Below, piece after piece: positions 8,405 through 16,423 of a stretch of DNA of 37,164 bases. The first letter of the stretch is position 1. Every line of letters begins with the position of its first letter. The stretch comes from Chlorobiota bacterium (GTDB lineage Bacteria; Bacteroidota; Bacteroidia; Bacteroidales; F082), in NCBI GenBank assembly GCA_013151215.1, contig JAADIS010000154.1:1-37164 (forward strand), written 5' to 3'. Under the pieces are notes generated by a model. It saw nothing but the letters and a program-made list of their open reading frames with translations, made no database searches and was not told the origin of the DNA. The translations under genes were made by a program, and so were the position numbers.

Positions 8405-9856
8405 TTATTTCTTTTTAAAAATCATCAATATTTTACCGAAGCGGGCGAAGAACCTACCCCAGCTTTCGGAATCGAGCAAAGGTGCGTCGGTGGTTGCTTT
8501 CCATGTGAGGAACAAGCCCATGGGCAATATTACAAGGGTTGACAGCCAAACGCCGAAAACAACATTCCATTCGCCGGTTAGGGCTGCCTTTTCGCCCGTT
8601 ATTGAAGTAACGTGGTAAACCACAAAAAACAGTACCGAAATCACTACGGGAAACCCCAGTCCGCCTTTTCTTATTATTGCCCCCAAAGGCGCCCCTATAA
8701 AAAAGAATATTAGGCAAGCCAGCGATAATTTAAACTTTTGATGCCAGACAACTTCATGCTTTTTCAGTATTAGTTCCCTGTTGTCCACCTCTTTTTTGTA
8801 GTAAATCACATTCTCCTTTAGCGTACGTACGGTTTTGAGTGTAGTTGCCAGTATCTCTGTTGCTTTTGAATGGTCGAAATTGTTGATGAGCGGATATTTT
8901 AAGCCGGCTTGCAAAACGCTGTCCTTAACCACAACGGTATCCATGAGCGTGCTGTCAAGCTTGTCGATATAAGAATATCGCTTAAGGTATTTCTTTTTGT
9001 AAAACTCGACCCTCTCAACTTTGTTCTCGCTTAGGCTGTCGATGGAATGGTTAAGCTGCTGGATATTCAACATGGAATAATGCGAGCGGAATAAATCTTC
9101 GTTTGTCCTGTTCAGCTGAAAGTCGCCAAGGTCGAAAACCAGTATTTGTTTCTCGAATCCCGTACTTTGAAACGGCCTGTTCTTCCTATAAGCCCGCTCA
9201 TTTATTTCTGAATATGAATTACCGTCGTAAAGCGTGAAAACCAACCGTTGCTTGTCGGGCGAGAGTTCCATAACCCCTTTTTTAGCCAGTGTGATTTGTG
9301 TGTTCCCCATCCTCTGGGTATGGTCGTAGATTTTTACGTCATAAATGGTTTTATTGTCTTTGTCTTTACGGCCTACCTGAATTACGACATTATCAAGGCC
9401 GTTATAAAAAATGCCTTCGTTGATATTAAAAGCCAGTTTCTGTTGGCGGACATCGTAAAGCAAGGAGCCGAATTTTAAATTGGCGACGGGAAGAACGTAA
9501 TTCGAGAACAAAAAAGCGGCTATGCTGATGAAGACCGCCAGGATGGCAAGTGGTTTCATGGCCTTGCGAAGGGATATGCCGGCAGCCTTTATCGAAACAA
9601 GCTCATAGTTTTCGCCAAGGTTGCCAAATGTCATCAACGACGACAACAATATTGCCAAGGGCAGGGCAAGAGGCACGAATGTTGACGACGCATAGAATAA
9701 CAAGCGGGCGATAATATGCCATTCCAGGCCTTTCCCAACCAGGTCGTCGATGTATTTCCACAAAAACTGCAAAAGCAGGATAAACAAAGCAATGAAAAAG
9801 GTAAACACAAACGGCCCCAGGAACGACTTTAACATATATGTCTGTAACTTCTTCAT
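8405..9856 (-). CDS. LptF/LptG family lipopolysaccharide export permease
   Basis: The 483-residue product has the layout of YjgP/YjgQ (LptF/G) permeases. Three N-terminal membrane helices include the start 'MKKLQTYMLKSFLGPFVFTF' and the conserved 'PLALPLAILLSSLMTFGNL...ELVSIKAAGIS' coupling segment (about 60-95). A large periplasmic domain follows (about 130-385), and then three C-terminal helices ('FFIGAPLGAIIRKGGLGFPV' onward). With LptB and the Lpt bridge this family extracts LPS from the inner membrane. The periplasmic domain is longer than in E. coli LptF/G, with a charged helical part near 265-300, which is usual in Bacteroidota. It is the first gene of a unit with the IPExxxVDY and YkvA genes. 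I cannot tell LptF from LptG, so no symbol is given. Confidence 0.88.
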   Translation of the reverse strand: MKKLQTYMLKSFLGPFVFTFFIALFILLLQFLWKYIDDLVGKGLEWHIIARLLFYASSTFVPLALPLAILLSSLMTFGNLGENYELVSIKAAGISLRKAMKPLAILAVFISIAAFLFSNYVLPVANLKFGSLLYDVRQQKLAFNINEGIFYNGLDNVVIQVGRKDKDNKTIYDVKIYDHTQRMGNTQITLAKKGVMELSPDKQRLVFTLYDGNSYSEINERAYRKNRPFQSTGFEKQILVFDLGDFQLNRTNEDLFRSHYSMLNIQQLNHSIDSLSENKVERVEFYKKKYLKRYSYIDKLDSTLMDTVVVKDSVLQAGLKYPLINNFDHSKATEILATTLKTVRTLKENVIYYKKEVDNRELILKKHEVVWHQKFKLSLACLIFFFIGAPLGAIIRKGGLGFPVVISVLFFVVYHVTSITGEKAALTGEWNVVFGVWLSTLVILPMGLFLTWKATTDAPLLDSESWGRFFARFGKILMIFKKK

Positions 9857-10010
9857 TTAAAAACTGTTGTCATTTAAATTTTTGAAATACCAAATTTGCG
9901 GGGCTCTAAATTCCACTGCCTAACATAACTTTGACGACTTTCTATTAGTATCTTTCATTTAAAATAAGCATTTGCAAAATTAAGAATTAATGCCATTGGG
10001 AGTAATTTTA

Positions 10011-10018
10011 TAAATTTG
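10011..10018 (+). promoter_or_regulatory. Possible -7 box (TAAATTTG) before the rnpA cluster
   Basis: TAAATTTG matches the Bacteroidota -7 consensus TAnnTTTG. I find no clear TTTG at the right distance upstream. It would drive the DUF481 remnant, rnpA, yidD and the protease gene. Confidence 0.4.
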
Positions 10019-10037
10019 CATAAAAATAATTACGTTT

Positions 10038-10292
10038 TTGAAACTTATCTTATCTGCAATGTTTGTTTTTATCGGCCTTTCGGCTTTTAGCCAGAAAACC
10101 GACACCATAATACATATAAACGGCAATGTGCTTACGGGCGAGATCAAGCGCCTCGACTATGGCATAGTTACTTATAAGATTGACGGTATGGGAACCGTTA
10201 ACTTCGAAACGGATAAAATAAAGCCTCTTAATTCAGATGCTGCACATCAGGACTGGGGAGTCTCGACAACCATAAGCTATTCGTTCCACTAA
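10038..10292 (+). pseudogene. DUF481-type outer-membrane protein remnant with internal deletion
   Basis: The frame starts with TTG at 10038 and gives an 84-residue product. It has a signal peptide (MKLILSAMFVFIGLSAFS-Q) and the small beta domain typical of Bacteroidota DUF481-like proteins ('HINGNVLTGEIKRLDYGIVT', 'DGMGTVNFETDKI'). Family members normally continue for several hundred residues into a second small domain and a beta-barrel. Here the sequence jumps at about residue 63 to 'DWGVSTTISYSFH', which looks like the last strand of the barrel with its terminal aromatic signal. I infer an in-frame internal deletion that joined the N-terminal domain to the final strand. The stop codon is directly followed by the ATG of rnpA (TAAATG), with no gap. 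An intact small protein is the alternative, but a lone terminal barrel strand would make little sense. Confidence 0.65.
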
Positions 10293-10694
10293 ATGTCTTA
10301 TATGGATTATTCGCTAGGAAAAAAAGAAAGGTTGAATTCCAAAATGATGATTGGCCGCTTGTTTAGCGGGGGTAGTGCATTTTATAAGTATCCTTTCAAA
10401 GTAATGTTTTTATGCGTTGGCGATGATAAGATCCGCAATAACGCGATATTGGTTTCGGTATCTAAACGAAATTTCAGGAAAGCTGTTGACAGGAACAGGA
10501 TAAAGAGGTTGATACGTGAGGCATATAGGTTGAACAAGCATATTTTAGGTGTTGGGGGAGCAGAGGCGCAAAGGTATTTTTTAGTCGCGTTTATTTATAC
10601 CGGGCGATCAATACTTTCTTTTAAGGAGATAGAACGGAAAATAATCTTAATTTTGCAATCCATAAAAAAACAGGATGAAGTTTCTGCTGTCTAA
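10293..10694 (+). CDS. rnpA: Ribonuclease P protein component
   Basis: The 133-residue basic protein binds RNase P RNA and helps it cleave the 5' leader of tRNA precursors. Diagnostic is the RNR region '[24 protein letters not shown]' (about 58-82), here given in two parts: [17 protein letters not shown] and IREAYR. The N-terminal '[18 protein letters not shown]' matches the start of other RnpA proteins. Two starts are possible, ATG at 10293 and ATG at 10302; the second ([11 protein letters not shown]) fits the usual N-terminus at least as well. The last 20 bp overlap yidD, a frequent arrangement. The familiar rpmH neighbour is absent; the gene follows the DUF481 remnant instead, which may supply its promoter and leader. 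Confidence 0.92.
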   Translation: MSYMDYSLGKKERLNSKMMIGRLFSGGSAFYKYPFKVMFLCVGDDKIRNNAILVSVSKRNFRKAVDRNRIKRLIREAYRLNKHILGVGGAEAQRYFLVAFIYTGRSILSFKEIERKIILILQSIKKQDEVSAV

Positions 10695-10896
10695 ATTGTT
10701 TATTTTACTCATTAGGGTATATCAATATACCCTTTCGCCTTTTATAGGCCGTTCGTGCAGATATACTCCAACTTGCTCGCATTATAGCGTGGAAGCAATT
10801 CAAAAACATGGGCCGTTCAAAGGCGGTTGGATGTCATTAAAGCGTATCGGGTCGTGCAATCCCTGGGGTGGCAGCGGTTACGACCCGGTTCCTTGA
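10675..10896 (+). CDS. yidD: Membrane protein insertion efficiency factor YidD
   Basis: The 73-residue protein shows the complete YidD signature: an amphipathic N-terminal helix '[15 protein letters not shown]', then '[19 protein letters not shown]' with the conserved cysteines, and '[18 protein letters not shown]' at the C-terminus. YidD sits at the inner face of the cytoplasmic membrane and aids YidC/Sec-dependent insertion of membrane proteins. It overlaps the end of rnpA by 20 bp and is followed after 22 bp by the S41 protease gene, so all three are probably one transcript. Confidence 0.93.
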   Translation: MKFLLSKLFILLIRVYQYTLSPFIGRSCRYTPTCSHYSVEAIQKHGPFKGGWMSLKRIGSCNPWGGSGYDPVP

Positions 10897-10918
10897 TCTA
10901 AATTTGATATTAAAAAAT

Positions 10919-12580
10919 ATGAAGATAAAACTCTTGTTCGTCGCACTGTTGTTAAGCAGTATAATAATAGCACAAAACAATAATAATTTCGAGCTTTCAA
11001 AAAACCTGGAGATCTATGGCGACATAATGCGCAAGCTGAACCTGCAATATGCCGATGATATAAACCCCGGCGATTTGACAAAAACAGCCATCGACGCAAT
11101 GCTCCAGCAACTTGACCCTTATACTGTTTATGTTCCCGAATCGAAGCTGGAGGACTTTGAGCTGATGACAAAGGGCGAATATGGCGGAATAGGGGCCTTG
11201 ATACAAAAACAGGGGGATTATGTCGTTATCACCGAACCCTACGAAGGTTTTCCGGCACAGAAGTCAGGCTTGAAACCCGGCGACAGGATAGTTGAAATCG
11301 GTGGCGAGTCGGCAATTGGCAAAACATCTTCGCAGATCAGTGAAAAACTCAAGGGCGTCCCGGGTTCCGTGTTGAAGATAAAAACAATTCCTTTTAACGA
11401 TACGCTTGTTACCGAGCATGAGCTGGTTCGCGAAAAGATAAAGTTCCCCAACATTCCTTATTCGGGAATGCTTGATAAGCAGATTGGGTATATCAGTTTG
11501 TCGCAGTTTAACCCTAATTCTGCCGCCGATGTGAAAAATGCCTTTCTTGAGCTTAAAAAAAACAAGGACTTGAAAGGGCTGATCCTGGATCTGCGAAACA
11601 ATGGGGGCGGACTGCTCAACGAGGCCGTCGATATCGTAAACACTTTTGTGCCAAAGGGCGAAACTATCGTCATCACTAAAGGAAAGCTCAAGAAGAGCAC
11701 AATGATACACAAGACAAAGTCGGCCGCGCTTGACAAAAAAATCCCGGTTGTCGTTCTCGTGAACGAGAATACCGCCTCGGCATCAGAAATTGTTTCGGGA
11801 TCACTGCAGGATCTTGACAGGGCAGTTATAATTGGCCAGAAAACATTCGGCAAAGGCTTGGTCCAGAACATATTAATGCTCCCTTACAATTCCAAGCTTA
11901 AAATCACGGTGGCGAAATATTATATTCCCAGCGGAAGATGCATACAGGCGATCGACTATTTTGAGCCTGGGAACAATGGCGATGACGGCAAGATCCCTGA
12001 TTCCGTGCTTAGTGTTTTTAAAACAAGGGGCGGCAGGGAAGTTTTTGACGGGGCTGGCATTTTCCCCGATATAAGCATCCGGCCAGAACTCTTCTCGCAG
12101 ATAAGCGCTGACCTTTATGCAGGTAATTATATCTTCAATTTTGCTAACGCCTTTTTTGCAGGGCATGATAGCATCAGCAAGGCCAAAGACTTTTCAATAG
12201 ATGACGAAACCTACAATAAATTCAAGGAAAGTGTTGAAGAACAAGGGTTTGATTATCTGACCGAAACGGAAACCATACTTGACAGAATGCAGAAAAGCGC
12301 AGAAAGAGAGCATTACCTTGATGCAATTAGTGCCGAGATCGACCAACTAAAGGAATCGATCAAAATGGAGAAGAAAAAAGATATTGATAAGTTCAGGACA
12401 GAAATCGAGGAAATGCTCAGAATCGAGATTATATCGAGATACTACTATCAAAAAGGGAAAATCATTGCCTCTTTGCAAAATGATAAAGAAGTTAAAAAAG
12501 CCATAGATGTACTTAACGATACCGAACTATACCATTCTATCCTCAAAGGCACTTATAAAGAAACCGAAACTAAAGAATAG
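10919..12580 (+). CDS. S41 family C-terminal processing protease
   Basis: Starting at the ATG at 10919, the 553-residue protein begins with a signal peptide (MKIKLLFVALLLSSIIIA-Q). The frame is open further upstream, but that would add 17 residues that overlap yidD and hide the signal. A PDZ domain ('YGGIGALIQKQGDYVVITEP', 'GLKPGDRIVEIGG') spans about 80-165, followed by the tail-specific protease core. 'LILDLRNNGGG' is conserved, and the catalytic dyad is probably Ser in 'NENTASASE' (about 287) with Lys in 'GQKTFGKGLVQ' (about 312). The C-terminal 130 residues are helical and charged. Such CtpA-like enzymes cut C-termini of periplasmic proteins. The O-antigen-ligase-like gene begins 6 bp after the stop. 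Confidence 0.9.
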   Translation: MKIKLLFVALLLSSIIIAQNNNNFELSKNLEIYGDIMRKLNLQYADDINPGDLTKTAIDAMLQQLDPYTVYVPESKLEDFELMTKGEYGGIGALIQKQGDYVVITEPYEGFPAQKSGLKPGDRIVEIGGESAIGKTSSQISEKLKGVPGSVLKIKTIPFNDTLVTEHELVREKIKFPNIPYSGMLDKQIGYISLSQFNPNSAADVKNAFLELKKNKDLKGLILDLRNNGGGLLNEAVDIVNTFVPKGETIVITKGKLKKSTMIHKTKSAALDKKIPVVVLVNENTASASEIVSGSLQDLDRAVIIGQKTFGKGLVQNILMLPYNSKLKITVAKYYIPSGRCIQAIDYFEPGNNGDDGKIPDSVLSVFKTRGGREVFDGAGIFPDISIRPELFSQISADLYAGNYIFNFANAFFAGHDSISKAKDFSIDDETYNKFKESVEEQGFDYLTETETILDRMQKSAEREHYLDAISAEIDQLKESIKMEKKKDIDKFRTEIEEMLRIEIISRYYYQKGKIIASLQNDKEVKKAIDVLNDTELYHSILKGTYKETETKE

Positions 12581-12586
12581 ATACGT

Positions 12587-14260
12587 TTGTTAAAGCCAAA
12601 TTCAAATATACACTCTGCAGCTTATTTTTTCGCTCTGGTATTACTTGTGATAAGTATCCCATTATCGAAGTTCATGATGAGTGTCAGCGAGTTCATGATA
12701 CTTTTCCTGTGGGTATGGTCGGGGTTTTCGTTCAGCTTGGCGAAAAGGTTCTTTAAGCTTGGCGGATTTATAAAAGGCTCTGTGCATTTTGTCAAATACT
12801 TTCTCAACCTGGCCTATACCAACCTCATTGATAAGTTCAAGTTGTTTTTCCAGAATAAGGCAGCAGTTGTTTTTGCCTTGATCTATTTAATGCACGTTCT
12901 CGGGTCAGCAATGTCGAGCGATATGGATTATACCCTAAAAGAGCTGCGGGTCAAGCTTCCGCTATTGCTTTTTCCGGTAGTTTTTTCCACAACGCAAAGA
13001 ATGAAGTACAGGCAGTTCCGGATTTTGATGTTGTTTTATGTCATGGCGGTGTTTGCCGGCACATTGGTAAGCTTATATCTGCTTATAAGCAAGGATTTCA
13101 TGGATATCAGGGAGATATCCCCGTTCATTTCTTCCATTAGGTTTGGGCTGAACATTAGTTTTGCGTTCTTTGTTTTGCTGTATTTTATTCTGGCCGACCA
13201 TAAATTCAGCCTATGGGTAAAGGTATTTTTTGTTGCCCTGAGCCTATGGCTTTTGGTGTTTATCGTATTAATCGAGTCGGTAACTAGCTTTACCATCATA
13301 CTCTTTATGAGCTTAGGCTTGCTGATCTGGAATATGATCCGGTCGCGGAGACTGATGTATAAAGTATTGATACTGTTATTAATAGCCCTTATTCCTGCAA
13401 CATTGGTCTATAAAATCAGCGATACCGTGAAAAAGGCCACCACTGCTCCGTCGATTGTTGTCTCACAATTGGACAAGGTTACGGCAAACGGAAATAAATA
13501 TATGCACGATACTATTTCGCGCAAAATCGAGGATGGGCGCTATGTTGGTATTTATATCTGCGAACCGGAACTCAAGAAGGCATGGAACGAGAGAAGCAAG
13601 AAGAAATTCAATGAGCTGGACCAGGATGGGAACAGCATCAAGGAAGGACTGATAAGATATATGACCTCCAGGGACCTGAGAAAGGATTATGAGGGTGTTT
13701 ACAAACTAAGCGAATGGGACATCAAGATGATTGAAAACGGCTGTGCCAATGTCAATTATATCAAAAATCCCGGCTTTAAGACAAGGATCCTGAAAATCAT
13801 TAAAGGATACGAGGTTTATAAATTAACAGGAAACCCGAGCGGAAGCTCAGTTATGCAGCGCCTAGAGTATTTAAAAGCATCGCTGGCAGTGATAAAAGAA
13901 AACTGGGCCTTTGGCGTCGGTACGGGGGACTTGGAAAAAGCACTCTATAAGCAGTACGACAAAATGAAATCCCAGCTTAAGAATGAGTTTAGGTATCATG
14001 CGCATAATCAGTACTTTGCTATATTTATTGCTTTCGGGGTCATAGGGTTTGCCATTTTTATCACGGCACTATTATACCCGGCCTTTAAAACAAATAGCTT
14101 CACCGATTATTTTTTCAGCGTGTTTTTTATGATAATGACCATATCGATGCTCTCCGACGATACTTTGGAAACACAGGCGGGCGTTACACTGTTTGCATTC
14201 TTTTATTCTTTTTTAATGTTTGGGAAAAACCGGGCAAATGCCTGGAAATTTATATTTTAG
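12587..14260 (+). CDS. O-antigen ligase family (Wzy/WaaL-like) membrane protein
   Basis: The 557-residue protein has about ten to twelve membrane helices and a large hydrophilic loop (about 285-455) between the central and last helices. The loop ends in 'GVGTGDLEKALYKQY' and 'RYHAHNQYFAIFIAFGVIGF', the His-x-His-Asn-x-Tyr pattern that marks the Wzy/WaaL ligase loop. Proteins of this class join or polymerise lipid-linked glycans on the outer face of the inner membrane. The long loop with 'KAWNERS' and 'ENGCANV' is, from memory, normal in a Bacteroidota-specific branch whose substrate is unknown. The start is TTG at 12587, 6 bp after the protease stop; no better start is seen upstream in frame. 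No other glycan-synthesis genes are nearby. Confidence 0.82.
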   Translation: MLKPNSNIHSAAYFFALVLLVISIPLSKFMMSVSEFMILFLWVWSGFSFSLAKRFFKLGGFIKGSVHFVKYFLNLAYTNLIDKFKLFFQNKAAVVFALIYLMHVLGSAMSSDMDYTLKELRVKLPLLLFPVVFSTTQRMKYRQFRILMLFYVMAVFAGTLVSLYLLISKDFMDIREISPFISSIRFGLNISFAFFVLLYFILADHKFSLWVKVFFVALSLWLLVFIVLIESVTSFTIILFMSLGLLIWNMIRSRRLMYKVLILLLIALIPATLVYKISDTVKKATTAPSIVVSQLDKVTANGNKYMHDTISRKIEDGRYVGIYICEPELKKAWNERSKKKFNELDQDGNSIKEGLIRYMTSRDLRKDYEGVYKLSEWDIKMIENGCANVNYIKNPGFKTRILKIIKGYEVYKLTGNPSGSSVMQRLEYLKASLAVIKENWAFGVGTGDLEKALYKQYDKMKSQLKNEFRYHAHNQYFAIFIAFGVIGFAIFITALLYPAFKTNSFTDYFFSVFFMIMTISMLSDDTLETQAGVTLFAFFYSFLMFGKNRANAWKFIF

Positions 14261-14273
14261 CAAAAAAAACAAA

Positions 14274-14762
14274 GTGAAGGAAAAAACACTAACAATACAT
14301 TTTACCGAGTTCGACAGTCCCGACGACTTGTCTTTGGCGGAACAAGAGTTAATTAAGTCGGCCACAAAGGCGACGGATACTTCTTATGCGCCTTATTCCC
14401 AGTTTAAGGTAGGTGCTGCGGTCTTGCTGGAGAACGGCGAAATCATTATGGGCAGCAATCAGGAGAACACTGCCTACCCTTCAGGTTTGTGTGCCGAGAG
14501 GGTTGCCGTATTTACCGCTAAAGCCAATTTCCCCAAGCTGAAAATAAAAGCAGTTGCCGTTACGGCAAAAACCAAGAACTTTAGCGTTGATACGCCGATC
14601 ACACCTTGCGGTGCTTGTCGCCAGGTTATAGCCGAGACCGAAAAACGTCAGCAAAGCAAGATAAAGATATTAATGAAAGGGCAAAAAGGGCCCGTACTAA
14701 GCGTTGAAGGAATAGAGAACCTTCTTCCGCTCATGTTTCATGAAGAAAAATTGAAGAAATAA
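14274..14762 (+). CDS. cdd: Cytidine deaminase
   Basis: The enzyme converts cytidine and deoxycytidine to uridine and deoxyuridine for pyrimidine salvage. Zinc-site motifs are clear: 'GLCAERVAVF' (C-A-E with the catalytic Glu) and 'TPCGACRQV' (P-C-x-x-C). Substrate-binding 'SYAPYSQFKVGAAV' precedes them. I choose the GTG at 14274, which gives 162 residues beginning MKEKTLTIHF. This matches the usual start of Bacteroidota homologs and avoids overlap with the previous gene. A longer frame from ATG at 14220 would overlap the ligase gene by 41 bp and add 18 unrelated residues. ChaN-family and ligase genes flank it closely. Confidence 0.92.
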   Translation: MKEKTLTIHFTEFDSPDDLSLAEQELIKSATKATDTSYAPYSQFKVGAAVLLENGEIIMGSNQENTAYPSGLCAERVAVFTAKANFPKLKIKAVAVTAKTKNFSVDTPITPCGACRQVIAETEKRQQSKIKILMKGQKGPVLSVEGIENLLPLMFHEEKLKK

Positions 14763-14780
14763 ACCAATAAAAATTAAAAT

Positions 14781-15644
14781 ATGAATAAGATTGTTGTTTC
14801 CCTTCTCATAGTCCTCGGACTGAGTTCATTTACAGGCGATAAGCCTGCCTATAGAATTTATAACAGCCATGGCAAGAACGTTAAGTATAAAAAGTTGTTG
14901 GAGGCTGCCAAAGATGCCGATGTTGTTTTTTTTGGAGAACTGCACGACAACCCGATCTGCCATTGGCTTCAGATTGAGCTCACAAAGGATTTGTACAATA
15001 CAAAAAAAGGGGCTGTAATTCTTGCCGCCGAGATGTTCGAAGCTGATAACCAACTAATTCTAAACGAATATCTAGAAGGCAAGATATCCAAGAAAAGCTT
15101 TGAGGCGGAAGCGCGCCTCTGGCCGAATTATAAAACCGATTATAGGCCGCTGGTAGAGTTTGCCAAGGATAGCAACCTGATATTCGTGGCTTCGAATATC
15201 CCGCGCCGTTATGCGTCCATTGCCTATAAAAAAGGTTTCGAGGCCCTGGATTCGCTATCGGCTGAGGCCAAATCGTATATTGCCCCCTTGCCAATTGAAT
15301 ACGATGCTGAACTAAAAGGCTATTCCGATATGATGAAGCAAATGGAATCGATGGGGCATGCAAACCCGAACCTGCCTAAGGCTCAGGCGATAAAAGATGC
15401 CACTATGGGTTATTCAATTGCCGAATTTGCAGGAAACGGGAAAACACTAATTCATTATAACGGGGCTTATCATTCAAATAATCATGAGGGAATAATCTGG
15501 TATTTAAATAAATACAAACCCGGCCTGAGGATAATCACTATAACTTCCGTTGAACAAAGCGATGTTGAACAACTTGAAGAGGAATACGATAATCTTGCCG
15601 ACTTTATTATCGCCGTTGACGATGATATGACCAAAACGAGGTAG
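14781..15644 (+). CDS. ChaN family putative iron/haem-binding protein
   Basis: The 287-residue protein carries both ends of the ChaN/Tiki-like (erythromycin-esterase-related) fold: 'DVVFFGELHDNPICHWLQ' at about 49-66, with the conserved Glu and His, and 'LIHYNGAYHSNNHEGIIWYL' near 223-242. 'IFVASNIPRRYASIAYKKG' is also typical of the family. Campylobacter ChaN binds haem; whether this protein does is not known. The N-terminus is hydrophobic (MNKIVVSLLIVLGLSSFTG) and acts as a signal peptide; I see no lipobox cysteine, so it is not an obvious lipoprotein. It begins 18 bp after cdd and is the last gene of this plus-strand run. Confidence 0.82.
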   Translation: MNKIVVSLLIVLGLSSFTGDKPAYRIYNSHGKNVKYKKLLEAAKDADVVFFGELHDNPICHWLQIELTKDLYNTKKGAVILAAEMFEADNQLILNEYLEGKISKKSFEAEARLWPNYKTDYRPLVEFAKDSNLIFVASNIPRRYASIAYKKGFEALDSLSAEAKSYIAPLPIEYDAELKGYSDMMKQMESMGHANPNLPKAQAIKDATMGYSIAEFAGNGKTLIHYNGAYHSNNHEGIIWYLNKYKPGLRIITITSVEQSDVEQLEEEYDNLADFIIAVDDDMTKTR

Positions 15645-15734
15645 TAATCAGCTGAAAACGCATTGGATTCCGCACGACCATTACTCTTGCTTATGGCAAT
15701 AACATTTGGGCTGCGGTTCGAGACGACAGGGGGG

Positions 15735-15770
15735 CTGCCGGGGGATTAGCCTCGGGCAGACAGTTTTCTC
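15735..15770 (+). terminator. Possible terminator after the ChaN-family gene
   Basis: A GC-rich stem (15735-15759) formed by CTGCC...GGCAG with an inner GGGG/CCTC pairing is followed within a few bases by TTTTCTC. The distance from the stop codon (about 90 bp) and the short T-run keep this tentative. Confidence 0.4.
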
Positions 15771-16333
15771 TCCCGGTATAGGTTCATTGGTGTCAACTAG
15801 GGCATCAAATCAGCAGGTGTTCTAATGCATTCAAGCTGCTTTTCCGGGATTCATATTGACACGACTATAATACTCCTTTTATTAGTATTGATGGCGATTT
15901 GTTCTGTGCGGCGATTGCCATTTTGCTTGATATGAAAGAGGCTGTTATTATTATGCTCAAGTATTTTTTTTGAACACCGAACGCTGATCAACGATTTTAG
16001 ATTTTGGAAGTGGTTGACAAGCCTGAACAAAAAGGCGCAGCGCACCGCTCCCTGTCATATATGGAAACAAGACAATCGGGTCGCATCAAGGTTATTGAGG
16101 GGGAAGTGCCAATTTGCCCAAAACCTCTAAACCATTATCCCATTGCACCATTAAATGCCGAGGCCTTGGAACCTGCTTGTGGGTTGTGCCTATATCACGG
16201 ATGCCAAACGAAATTAGCCGCAGGGCGCACTTCTTTATACTGGCTAGATCAGACGGACAAAACTTGCGAACAGGAACTATGCCGTACCGATAGCATCAGA
16301 ACCTAATAGGGTTGGGGAATATTTCGCGGCAAA

Positions 16334-16366
16334 TTGATTAATCCTTTGCATTAAAGATTACTTTTG
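16334..16366 (+). promoter_or_regulatory. Bacteroidota-type promoter for the ClC gene
   Basis: TACTTTTG at 16359-16366 fits the -7 consensus TAnnTTTG, with TTG at 16334-16336 about 22 bases upstream as a -33 element. The GTG start lies 57 bp downstream. Confidence 0.55.
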
Positions 16367-16423
16367 CAAAAATTCACAAAAGGGATTTTTTCTTAATTTC
16401 GGAGGTGCAAAAGATCATAAGAC

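Larger units (their letters stand above)
15645..16423. other. 780-bp stretch without a convincing gene
   Basis: No frame here has a credible start, composition or family match. A 100-codon frame at 16004-16306 is unlike any protein I know. The only clear structure is a hairpin at 15735-15759 (CTGCC with inner GGGG, closing on CCTC and GGCAG), followed by TTTTC. It could be the terminator of the ChaN gene, although it lies about 90 bp past the stop. The last 90 bp are AT-rich and hold the ClC promoter. The rest may be gene debris or an uncharacterised RNA. Confidence 0.5.

Noticed and set aside
10868-10918. Upstream start for the S41 protease
   Set aside because: It would bury the signal peptide 17 residues inside the protein and overlap yidD; the ATG at 10919 fits better.
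14220-14273. Upstream ATG for cytidine deaminase
   Set aside because: It overlaps the ligase gene and adds residues not found in the family; GTG at 14274 is preferred.
15690-15740. GGTTCGAGA resembling a tRNA T-loop
   Set aside because: No matching acceptor, D or anticodon stems could be built around it.
16004-16306. 100-codon frame in the large gap
   Set aside because: The composition is odd, with scattered Cys and Pro and no domain or hydrophobic pattern, and no promoter precedes it. I treat it as chance.
16300-16423. Fluoride riboswitch before the ClC gene
   Set aside because: No conserved fluoride aptamer pattern was found, and the ClC filter motifs are of the chloride type.
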